A program made the position numbers and the translations under genes. Under the pieces are notes generated by a model. The model worked only from the letters and a program-made list of their open reading frames with translations. It had not been told where the DNA came from and searched no databases. Shown here piece by piece: positions 23,804 through 36,100 of a stretch of DNA of 64,000 nt. Source of the stretch: Porites lobata (lineage: Eukaryota > Cnidaria > Anthozoa > Scleractinia > Poritidae); NCBI GenBank assembly GCA_942486035.1, contig CALNXK010000562.1:1-64000 (forward strand). Direction: 5' to 3'. Numbering within the stretch: the stretch's first letter is position 1; every line of letters starts with the position of its first letter.

Positions 23804-25687
23804 GGTGGCTCGACTGGATTTTTTGGGGTTGATACCTCCCAAGTTTGAGCATTAACTACGTCGGCATGAGCAAAGATATGGAAAAAAGATTACCACAACT
23901 GTATTATATAAAGATGAAAATTTCTTATGATCTGAGTTTTATTGCAATCGGAGTCGCCATGGCAACGTAATGACGCCATTACGTTTTTCATTTATCGTTG
24001 TGTTTCTCCTTACCAGGAGTTTTTTGAAGAAATCGCTTAAGGGAGTATGTGCCTGCCATAATTGCCTCCATTATGGCAAAGTTTGAAGAAATTCTATGAG
24101 AGCGTTTTCGAGATATTTCGAAATGCAGTTTTAAGAATCATCAAAGCAGTGAAATAGCATGCTAGCCGCTCAATTCGCTAATATTTTAAGAAAATGATAA
24201 GCTTTGGGAACGCGGCTTCATCTCATAGTGGTTTGATTCCATTGAAAACTGCATACAAAAAAAGAGGGGAATTGCTCAGGGCGATCGCGAGTAAGAAGGA
24301 TTTTATTAACTTGCATTCAGCTGCTTTTGATAGAGTGTTTGGAGGTAATTTGGGCCATGCGTAAAAATTTCGCATTTTTCCAAAAACCGCTCGATAAATT
24401 TTTTTATAAATTCGACAATCCCGAGATCAATCGTCAAGAAATATTCCCTGCAAGCTTCAAAAACATTGAAAACAGGGAAGGCTTCTAAATAGGGACTCAA
24501 ACACAACCAATTTTCCCCCCAGATTTTGTGTTTACAAGTGAGCGTCCTCATTATTCACTGGCATTGTTTTCAAGTTTCATATGCACGTGCACAACTAGCA
24601 GAAGACATAAATTTGCATCTAGATGAACTCTCGATTACTTTCCGAAGAAATATCCGGTATATGCTAATAATTGGCTTGTCGTCACAGATAGCAGTGAGAG
24701 CCGAAACGGTGAACGTCACGGCTCATCGTGTAGGATGCAATACTTCATTATCTTACTCGGGTTATAACATCACAGAAACTCTCACAAAGAGTTGCTCTGA
24801 TGTTATAATGTATCACTTACCTCTTTACCCGTTAATTAGCATATCCGGAGATTTAACCGAGGGTCCTTTTTGATGTAAATTCTATCTTTTTGCTAAATGT
24901 GCACGTGTATATGAAACTTGAAAACAATGCCAGTGAATAATGAGGACGCTCGCTTGTAAACACAAAATCTGGGAGGAAAATTGGCTATATTTGAGGCCCT
25001 ATTTAAAAGCCTTCCCTGTTTTCAATGTTCTTAAAACTTGCAGGGAATATTTCTTGACGATTGATCTCGGAATTGTCGAATTTATAAAAAAATTTATCGA
25101 GCGGTTTTTGGAAAAATGCGAAATTTTTAGGCATGGACTAAATTACCTCCAAAAACTGTATCAAAAGCATCTGAATGCAAGTTAATAAAATCCTTCTTAC
25201 TCGCCATCGCCCTGAGCAATTCCCCTCTTTTTTTGTGTGCAGTTTTCAATGGAATCAATCCACTGTGAGATGAAGCCGCGTTCCCAAAGCTTATCATTTT
25301 CTTAAAATATTAGCGAATTGTGCTGCTAGCATGCCATTTCACTGTTTTTATGGTTTTTAAAACTGCATTTCAAAATATTTCGAAAACGCTCTCATAGAAT
25401 TTCTTCAAACTTTGCCATAATGAAGGCAATTATGGCAGGTACATACTCCCTTAAGCGATTTCCTCAAAAAACTCCTGGTACAGAGAAACACAAAGATAAA
25501 TGAAAAACGTAATGGCGTCATTACGTTGCCATGGCGACTCCGATTGCAATAAAACCCAGATCATAAGAAATTTTCATCTTTATGTAATACAGTTGTGGTA
25601 ACCTTTTTTCGATATCTTTACTCATGCCGACGTAGTTAAGGCTCAAACTTGGGAGGTATCCCCCTAAAAAAATCCAGTCGAGCCACC
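23804..25687. mobile_element. Foldback element 2 (TTAA-flanked), inverted relative to copy 1
   Basis: Same ends (GGTGGCTCGACTGG / CCAGTCGAGCCACC), length (1884 against 1885 bases) and TTAA flanks (23800-23803, 25688-25691) as the copy in gene A. The unique centre (about 24597-24890) matches copy 1 only as its reverse complement, so the two are inserted in opposite orientation. The arms within this copy are still nearly complementary. Confidence 0.9.
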
Positions 25688-25830
25688 TTAAAGGCAATAG
25701 TAAAGTGTGATGTTATGAAAAATTACATTTGTGAAATTATGGGATTTTTCGGGGTATTATGAAAGAACATCCAAAAGGACTACTTGCCAAAAATTAGCAT
25801 TCCAAGGCAAATTAGCCCAGTTATGCTTTG

Positions 25831-25920
25831 ATGACTCCATGTACAAATCCTTCTAAATTCGACTCAGTTCATATCATCAGGAACCGAGTCAAATTTATAA
25901 GGATTTGTGTGGAGTCATCA
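25831..25920. repeat. Hairpin repeat
   Basis: GATGACTCCATGTACAAATC and its near complement GATTTGTGTGGAGTCATC form arms of about 35 bases. Weaker complementarity continues outside (GGCAAATTAGCCCAG against CAATTTGCCCC). Probably a small MITE. From 25921 to 27125 I see no coding signal. Confidence 0.6.
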
Positions 25921-27125
25921 GAGCAAAACGGGATTAGAATCTTCGAGACAATTTGCCCCATAATGCTATTGTTTGGCCAGAAGGGCCTTTCATATGTTGT
26001 TCTTTTAAAATATCCAAACAAATCCCACAATTTTCAAAATTATATTTTTTACGACGTCATTGCATTAGAACATTATGGTGGGAAAATGGTTGTGAATAGT
26101 CCGGATTGTATAGATTAAACCTGTGATTGGTCAGGAAATAGGCTCGACATTTTCCTAGCCGACCATCAACGCACTAGAACAACACCAAGGCAATCACTAA
26201 ACACGCTGTGGTTAATAGTAGTTTGGTGGTCTTGCGGACCGTGCTACGTAATGCAAGACACGATAACCAACCCACCCTTTAACCCGATCGGGGGCTTACG
26301 CAACGAGAACGTTGAACGTCCCGGACGTCAAAAAATGGCAACCGAAAGTTGAGATTTTCTCTCTCTCAGTGCTCTGACTAGACAAATTGGACAGCGGAAG
26401 TTAAAACAGAAGCATTCAGATTCGTTAGGCTGCAACACCTGCATTTTGGGGGCGCTCGCTAGCGCATCAAAACCCCGCTTAAACGCTCCAGAAACGCTTA
26501 TTTCCCAGGCCAATAGCTAAGCTACTGCATACATTTCAAGGGAGGTTATTTTCTTCGAAAAGGACCCACGTTTCGGAAGAAGTCAGATGGCGATCGTTCC
26601 TCCCCTTCCTTCCCTTAGGAAGATTTGCATCAGTGTAAGATTCTGGAGAAACTGGCCACCTACCCCTCCCCAAACCCAACATTTTGTTTTAAGTAGGAAG
26701 TTATTGTCCACGTTGGGTTACGAGGAGGGGTGGGTCTTGAATATCCCAAGTCAGGCCAAGGGTTTGGCTAGCTCTACTTTAGATAAAGACTCTCAGTCAC
26801 ATTTTACTGGTTGTTTTTACTTTTCTGTAAACACACTTTTATCCTTCTAAACAAGATGTGTGATTGGTCATAAAGTAGGATGAGTAAGTTGTAAAGTAAT
26901 AAACAGAAATGCAACATAAAAATTTTTGTAGGGCGAAGGGAGGTAACGCAGCGATGAATGCGGGCTGAAGGAATTCTTTAAAAACCTTTTTGAGCACACA
27001 TTTTTTCAAGGACATCTTGTTCCTATCCTTGCAAATTTTAATTTACTCTCATGATGCGAGTATTAACTGTGCTATTAAGCAAGACGTAATTATTCTGTTT
27101 CTGACACCATGCACTGCCCAATGAT

Positions 27126-30100
27126 TCAGCTTTTTACATCCACTGCTCTGTAATGAAGAATCAGTGGTCCAGAAGAATTTTCCTGAAAAGGAAAAAAAAA
27201 AATGTTGTAAGTGCGAGTAAAAAAGGCTCGGAACACTTCTTTCTCTGCCTCTCCTAAGGCGCCTCGTTTTTTGAGGAGACGCGAGCGCGAAACGCGAGTG
27301 ACACGCGAGTGACTGGTGACGAAGCGCAAATGAGCATAAGAAAAAAGAGGGGCGAAATCTCGCCCGTTTTCTCCTTCCCGCCCAACCTCGTTCCCAGGGT
27401 TCCGTCCTACCCGTGTCTACGGAGCGAGAGGGGGACAGGTACGAGAGATCCGTGGGAACGAGGTTGCTTCCCACTTCCTTTGCGCGCAAATTTTCATTCT
27501 TTCTTGTCCCCAGAGCCTCCTGTTCCCTTAGCCGGCGAGGCCTGAGGAACCCTGAGCACGAGGGCCTGAGGACCTCCTGGTCCTCGTGCTCAGACCTCGC
27601 CGGCTAAGAGAACAGGAGGTCTGGGGACAAGAATGATTTTCATCGAGAGAGAGATAACTGGATACAAGGCAGCTTCTTTCTCCTGCGGGAAGTAGCATTG
27701 CATAGCTTAATTATAGGGACCTCAAGGTCCTGCAACAACGGCGATGGCAACAAGAACGTCAAAAAAGCATGAGGTTTAAAGAGACAATGTCAGGCTATTG
27801 CTATCGTTTTAATCAGCTAAAACTTGTCTTCGCATCAATTAAATGCCAAAAATAAAGGTCCAGTTTTGTTATCTATGACTATATTCAGGCACTGTAACTG
27901 TTTCCTATCGTCTGTTGCTACCGATGCAATGACAAGGATCGATGGACATGGTTTGAAACTTTAAAAAGTTAGGCCAACTTTTTCAAGTTTTAACCCTTTA
28001 AGTCCCAATAGTGACCAAGATCAATTTTCTCCTAACAATACCCATACATTGTCAACAGATAAGTCATGAGAATTAATAAAATGATCACCCGAGTAAAAAT
28101 GCCTTGATCTTTTATCAAATTCTCTCAACTCATTCTTTAAGGAAATGTATGGAGATCAGTTTGGGGAATTTGTATGTGGATATTGGGGCTTAAAGGGTTA
28201 ATACTAATCACAAAACAAATAATTATTATGGTTGATGCTCCCTGATGAAATTTGTTTGACATCATAATGCAACAGGTACATTTTGTGTTTGGGTTAAGGC
28301 ACAAAGCAATGACTTCAGTAAGAAATTGACCTAAATTAAAACAGCAATATTCTCAGACCTAGGGGCAACCTGGGTAATTTCTTTACCGTCACTGCACGTG
28401 AAACGATGCCTAACTTTATGCTATATGGAAGACGTAAACAAGCGAAGAGGAAATTTTCCTACTCTTTCTGAACTTGGATATGGTATCATAGAGACTCTTG
28501 TTCTTAGGCCATCTTAGTTTTATCAAAAATTAAACACAAACAGCGGTGATAAACATTGCGAGTTTTCGCATTTTTATAAACTTGACGTTTCGTATGCTGT
28601 TCAACATATATTCTCAAAAGTGATGTTAAAAATTCAATTCCAGTGGAAAGTAAGTGGGATGGAAACATCGCGATGAAGATTAAAAAAATGGGAATTCAGT
28701 TTTTAAGCGGCGTTGTCAACGTCGTCGGATCTTTTAATTCCCTCATGAAGGGCAGCATAGGAGACTAATGGTCAGCAAACATTTAGTTAAAAAAGAAAAC
28801 TAACCATACCTCTTGGGTGCAGAGATTTTCGCTGATGTATTTTAGCGTTAAATCTTTCCCCATTTCCGTTTTGTCAAACAGGATACCAACCTAACAGAGG
28901 ATACGTCATTAACGAGTGTGCGAGTTACACTAAATAATATACCTGATTAAAAAAACGTTGTCGCTTAAAGAGTATAAACCATGAGCGATATGGGTATACA
29001 ACTCTCTTAACGGACACCTCTATAAGACGGACACCTCTGTAAAACGGACACCTAAAGTTGGTCCCTGCCTTTGTTTATTCCCTTTATTTGACTCTTTATA
29101 AGACGGACATCTCTCTAAAACGGACACTTAGTGTCGGTCCCAAAGGTGTCCGTCTTGGCGAGAGTTGACTGTCCGTTCATAAGAAAAGCGAATTCAAAGT
29201 TCTTTCGACAAAACTCTTCATTATCACGAGCTGCTCGTGCAGATGCAAATCTTTTTTCAAGCGACAACGTTTTTTCAATCAGTTGTACAACAATGTGATC
29301 AAGGGCAACTAATAACCACACTATCCGATCAGAAGACTCGTCTAGCTAATTAAGTTGGCGTGTAAATACTGAACAGAGTAAACTGTGCGTAATCACTTCC
29401 GCCGCGAGCCGCGATAAACGAGGGCGTATGCACACGAAAGCCACGATAAACGAGGGTGTACTGATGCCCACGGAAGAGAAGTCGACGGATTCAAAGGCGG
29501 ACTGCAAGTTGCAATCCATACACAGAGTAAAAATCATGCGTTTTTTCATCCTCATAAAACCAGGCACGAATTTATAGTAAGGCGAGGAACAGTACCAAAA
29601 GGGAAAAAACTCGACAGCACCCATTTCTTACCCTCTGCTCGCAGAAATTTTCTCTTGCTTCACTATCTATCTTATCTTGGTTTCCAAGAATGTGACTGTT
29701 TTTATGTTTTCCACCGTAACCATTTCTGGCGACAGATGTATATGTAGACAGCAAAAAAGCCGTATTTTGCGTTGGCCATGAATGTGAGCACTGGTAAAAT
29801 GAAACGGTCTAGAGTACGAGTGAAAACGAAGTAATACAAGCGTGTTTCGGCTTCAGGTGGGCGCGTTTCACTTTTGGCGCGAAGCATCTTACGAGCAGCG
29901 ATTTAGGTTTAAAAGAGACAAACTAAACTGCAATCTTTTCACCATGTTCGCAGATTCCAAGTGTAGTTTAGCTGCCAAAAATCTTTGTATTAAGCCAATG
30001 GTGACTTGAGAAGAGAGTCTCATGTATTTCTTCTGAAGTGGCTGCAATCAATCAATCAATCAATCAATCAATCAGTCAGTCAATCAGTCAATCAACCAAT

Positions 30101-33100
30101 CAATTAATCAATCAATCAATCAATCAATCAGTCAATCAACCAATAAATATAAAGTTCACTCCCATATTCCCTACACGCTGCATACCCTTTTTTAAAATAA
30201 CATTCTTTACGTTCTGAACCCCCTCCCTACCCTCTTGAGAGTAGCGAACCATTCAAAAATGACTAACAACAACACAGATACATTTATGGTGCAAATAAGT
30301 GCAGCCAGAGTGCATCAATTGGGCTTTTAGAGCGGTTTTCACTTGACTGTCGTAAACCCAAACCCAAAGTAAATACACTAGCCAACCAAAGGGCGTAGTA
30401 AAACCAAAACCAAAACCAATCCCTTTCGACAGTCAAGTGAAAACCGCTCTATTTCAACTTTCGTCAATACTGATTTATTCAATATTGCATACAAGTGACT
30501 TTATGAGACTCCAATGGCTTCTCATTGACCTATTTCAAAACTAAAAAAGAAACAACGTTAACATTTACCTGTATTTTTGCTGGGCCACCACTTCCATCTC
30601 TGCAATTTTAACAAGACTTGTTAGTAAACAATAACATTATCATCCAGCCACATAGAAATCAAGTTAGTTATAGTTAGTAATAGTAATATCTATTTATTTA
30701 TTTATACATTACATTACACTTGATTTATATAGCGCTATTTTCGAGCCTACAAGCAAGCAATGCCACGCGAGTGCGCACTGGCTAAGCTGGCTAGATACTT
30801 CCAGAAAAAAAGTCCACAAAACAGTGCTAATTACATGGACAATAATTGTTATTTACAACTGGCATGTAAGATATACTGTATAATGTAATAATCTAATTGA
30901 AAACTAATATTTTATTAAGCCTCTTCTTAAAATATATGTCTGGGTGATGTATTCAGACAGGAGGACTGGAGTTAAACATCTGATTCAGTTAATTTATCAG
31001 CAGATGTTTATTACGCATATAATATCTCCTAGTAAGTACATGTACTGTGATTGGTGGATGTTGCTGGCCATATTTCAGTATACTGCCCTAACATGTTCCC
31101 TTTCCCACATGCCATGCCATGAGATAAAACAATTTTTTTACTAGCCTCATACTCTCAGTCCATACTTAACGTTACAGATCCTCATTTTCCCCATTGATTG
31201 ACGGTTAATGCACTTCACACAGAGGCCATAAATCAATGGCAAAAAAACTTGGTCTGTAACTCACAGTACATACCTTGAACTCGATTTATAGTACATAATA
31301 CAGTGGAACCCCAGTTTATTGTAAAAACCACCCCTGGGCGAACTTGCTATTACACTGTCTGATAACATTCTATTTGGTCAAAAAAAGAAGTGAACATCTT
31401 GCAGTGGCTTTTGGTGTACATTACTTTGTTACATCTTCTCCAGGTATTCATTTATGGAAACAATGTTATCTTACAGACAGTGTCATGCTCTCTTAAGGCC
31501 TAGTTAAATAATCTATACAGGTGTATCACTAAATCTCACAACTTAAAGGTAAAAAAGTAAGGTAAACGGCGCACACGAGTCAAAGGCCCAAACAGCAGGA
31601 GCTTATTCAGATTTCCTTAGCATGAAGCTGCCTTGGAGTATCTAAAGCTACTTCCCCCTGGACGGAATGCTAGTCCATCACAGGGTACCCCCAGCAGTAT
31701 GCCACTGATACTCATTTATACACCTGGGTGAAGAGAGACAAGGTGGAGTAGAGTTCCTTGTCTAAGGAAACAAGGGGACAGGTGAGGCTTGAATCCCAGA
31801 TCTCCAGATCCAGAGTTTGAGGTGTTAACCACTCTACCACACAGCCTCCATCTCACAACTATTAAAAGGCAGGGTTTAATTCGAAATTAATTTATCAATT
31901 ATTTCACTAACCTAAATGTCTCAAGTTGAAGAGAGATTTGTTCATCTGTTCTATGATAGTTTTTTGTTACTTTTGGTTTGCTTGTTTTTTTGGGTAATGA
32001 TGCTGTTTGTTTCTTGACAGCATTTGATGGTCCTGGTACAGATGAAGTCTGACAAGCTACAACAGAAAAAAGACAAACAAACAATAAAAAACAGAACTAT
32101 CAATAATTAACAAGTATTATTTCTTGATACCACCTTCTGTTTGTTACATAATTCCTTTCTGTGTTATATGCGATGGACACGAGAGCCATAGAAATGGTAC
32201 AAAAAATGACTGTACAGATAGTGATGTAAATGTAAAGGAGCAAAAACGACAAATTTAAATTGCAATTTATAGAACATTTTCTTGATCCCACATTATAGCA
32301 ATTAAATGGAAATGCATGTAGTTGGAGCAGGGCCAGACCCAACAGACAGAAAAAATATAGATTTTATAATTATTTTAAGCACTGACAATAGTCCACAGTT
32401 TTCAAATTAAAAATAACAGCTGAATACAAAAATTAACAACACATTCATACAGGGTTAGCCTTGACGTAAAGAAAAATATTCAGAAATTCTGGCAAGTAAG
32501 TGTTTGAAATAATATTATTTGAATATACACAATAGACAGAGTAATAAACAGGTCTTCTTCTCGTTGGACTTTGTGAATATATTACTTCAGATTGAGGTTA
32601 AGGCTGTAAAAAATGCATCTTCACTTCTTTAATTCAGCGGTCATAGTGAACTCGAAAATGGACTATTATAGAACTGCAAGCTGGGCAGATAATAATATTA
32701 TCATTTCTTAAAATCAGCGGAAATACCTCTGGGGGTTGGATATGGTATCTGCCTATCTTTATAGAACTTGCGTTCTCTGCGCCTTTCCTCTGAAATCAAA
32801 GAAACAGGATGCACTAATCAACAAAGTTATATAAGTAGCTGGGTTTACTTAAATTCTGGGTTCAGTCCAAATAACATTGACCAAACTTGGGGTAAAAGTG
32901 AAAGGTTCAATTAATTGTATCATCTACATGTAATCAGAAACAGTTACAGAAACTAATAGGATAGTCCGTGTCTTATGATCACTTCATGTGAGATATTTCA
33001 GGCAATGTCTTGAATCAGTTTTGAAAAAGATTAATATTAACCATGTTACTCTTAATGATAGCTCACCCCTTTCAATCCTTGGAAGGAGCTTGTAAACAAT

Positions 33101-36100
33101 ATCTTGCATAGTTCTGTCAAGTCTGTGAAGAGAATGTGATTCACATCATTTCTAGTATAATATAACCATAACCATAGGAGAAACATATGAATAGAGAATT
33201 TTAAGTCCAGAATACCCAGTAAATAGATTTTTTCCAAAACCGAAATGTGAGATTGCGGGATCCCACCTGGTGGGATCTGCTAAGATCATCAACAGGAAGA
33301 TGAGGCACACCAGTTTTGATTGTACCTGACAATGCCAAAACCTCTAAAGCTACTGGTAAAGCTCTCAACACACTTTGCAATCATTGCAAAATCACAAGTG
33401 ATCAGGAGACAATGATTTTCATGTCCGGTCGTACTAATAACCACAGCAGGTCTCCGAGGTGAGCAGCCTCTGGTTGAAAGAACAATGTAGACTAGTCTCA
33501 AGATCATTGTCTCCCTGATCACCTGGGGGAATATTTATCAATATTAATACTGGAGAAGGGTTTCGCTACAGTCATAAAAAATAAGAATTGCTCCGGACTG
33601 AGACTTTGACCTAATCGTCTTTGCACTCATGGTACAGCACAAAAAACAACAAATGATATAGGCGATAAAGCCTCGAAAAAACTATCATGCTCTGAAATTT
33701 CCATCAGCAACAGAAGACAGCAAAAAAGCAACTGACAAACAACAATGAGCACGTGACTCAAAATAACCCCTTGGGCCCAGCTCTCTGCGGTGTGCGAGAA
33801 AACATTTTCCACTTATTTTGTACCTCAGCCAGTGGAAATTACAACTTACTTAAAATTAATATTGATTTTTACCTGATATTATAAAGTGGTTGTGTCTCAT
33901 GAATATTAAACAGTGTTGCATGTTGGACATCGATTAACAAGTTCAATATGTCTCACAAGGCAGCTCTTACAAACTAACAAAATAAAATGTAAGATAAAAT
34001 ATTTAAGAATAGATCAAAACATGTTATTGATCTCAATACTGGATTGGACTTTACTGAGGAATATTGGCACAGAATAATTAAGGTATCCACAATAACAATA
34101 TTCATAATTTTTTGAAAAAATGTTATTCTACAGAGACTTTGGGGACTTAAATTTACAGAGACATGTGCTTTTGCAGAAAGCTCGTTATTTCTGAAATGCA
34201 TTAGCATTTTTGTTTTTCAAAAGAAATTAGCCATATGATCTACAACTATTAAGCTTTCAGAAATAGTACAGCGTGTAGGGCTAGACGCACTTTAGAGCAA
34301 TCTGCATGAAGACGGTTCTGAAGGTAGGATGGTACCTTAATACAATGTATTCACTACAAAGTGCCCCAACCCCCTTGATTCAAGAGTTAAATGCCCAACA
34401 CTGCTCTGATGAATGTTTTAGTTATTGCTTTGGACGTAATATTATGATAATAATGACATGATTTGGGGCTTGAAAAAAGTCCTATCCAGTAGTTTGGGAC
34501 AAGTAGGATTTCTTGCTGGTCCATACAAGTCATCTTCTAACAAAATGGAGATGAGCAAGAAGTGAAAGCTGTTTGGACCCGCTGGAATTTAAGCTCTTAC
34601 AGATGGTTGATTTATAGGGAAACAGACCTCAAAATACATTTCTGTGTACTACATGCATCTTTTGTTGACCTTTTAAGCTGTTCTTATCATTTTTGAACTG
34701 AGCAAAGAAAAAGGAAGAAAGAAATCAGTGTTACTCACAAGAAGAAGAAGATTTATATTACATCACCCCTAAATACAAGCATGGTGCTGCCCTTGACTTA
34801 AGCGCCCACTAATAATTCAAAGTGCAGCCATGAGATGGACTCCAAATGAGAGGAGGAAAAGAGGTGCCAGCCAATTAAATCCACCTGGTGGAGAACAGTG
34901 ATGATCAGGAAAGAGCTGGAGGAGATGGGTGTAACATGGCACGAAGCGCAGGCCAAAGCTCAGGACAGGCTGGGATGAGGAGGTTGAGTGAGGGAGTGAG
35001 TGAGTGAGTGCTTTGCCACTTTTGTGAAACTGTGAAGTCCTAGTTTATGTTCACAGAATCTGCTGCTACTATCTCTAACCAATATTCCCTAGTCTATCCC
35101 TCATACTACGTCAATAGGAAAATCATGTAAATTCATGGACTTACAGGTGTGCAGACATTCTGTTATGGTTGCTGCATCAATAAGATATCCATTGCACAAT
35201 TTGCAGGTTATGTGTTGATTGAGGTTTACCAATGGTAACTTGACACGTTTCTGCAGAAAAGGAAATGATTTTCATACAAAAAATGAGCCAACAGCACCTA
35301 TCAGCACCATACAGCACCTTACAATAAATAAACAATTAATTTATTGTATTAAAAGGTGGGCTCTGTATGGTTTTGATAGGTGCTGTAACTGTTTCACTTA
35401 TAATATGAACTTCAGGGTTTGAGCCAGCACTCACACCTTAGGAGACATTTTGCCCTTTCAAGGTCTTATTAGTAGAAAAATAGTGTTTTTTTTTTGCATT
35501 TTCTTCTCTTGATATATCTGGCTCAAGGTACATATCAGTACACAGCCAGCAGTCAATTTGGAATCAGGTAATTATGCTAATTTATTTATTGTATCACATT
35601 CCCAAATATGGTCATGTTTATCAGGTGTTCATATTTATTAGTTGAGGCTGTGGAGTATCCATCACCTGATCTTTCACATGATTTGGAGAATAACTCTATT
35701 TAACCTGCACAATCAGAGCTTCATCCAAAGATTGCAAAATATGAGTAAGACAATGAATGAATTTTACCAACACTTTGCGGAACCAACCAGACTGTGAGGA
35801 AGAACTCTGGAATTCTTTCTCACCTTTGTATGAGCACCTCAACTTTCTTCACAATAAAGAATTTTATGTATCACAAGAAAGTCAATGTCTGACTCAGAGC
35901 TTAGTTTAGTTCAGCGTATTCTGAAGAGATGTTATAAGCGACATTTCATTTCATATTGAGTAGACATTTTTAGTCTACTGGAAAGCCAGTAGGATCCCTC
36001 TTTTTTATTTTCAGAAATTATTAGTATAAATGCCCCCCCTCAAAGTCAGATAATACCAGAGAGAAAAGAAACAAGATAAAAATAATATAAGGCAGAGTGC

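Noticed and set aside
12096..25185. Four similar open frames of about 81 residues (MRT.. starts) at 11461-11655, 12096-12341, 24306-24551 and 24940-25185
   Set aside because: They are the same arm sequence of the foldback elements read in each arm; the repetition comes from the inverted repeat, not from a gene family.
29115..29321. 68-residue minus-strand frame as a PCGF RAWUL exon
   Set aside because: The residues do not fit the RAWUL pattern and part of it is MITE; phases are satisfied by joining 30569-30599 directly to 28810-28890.
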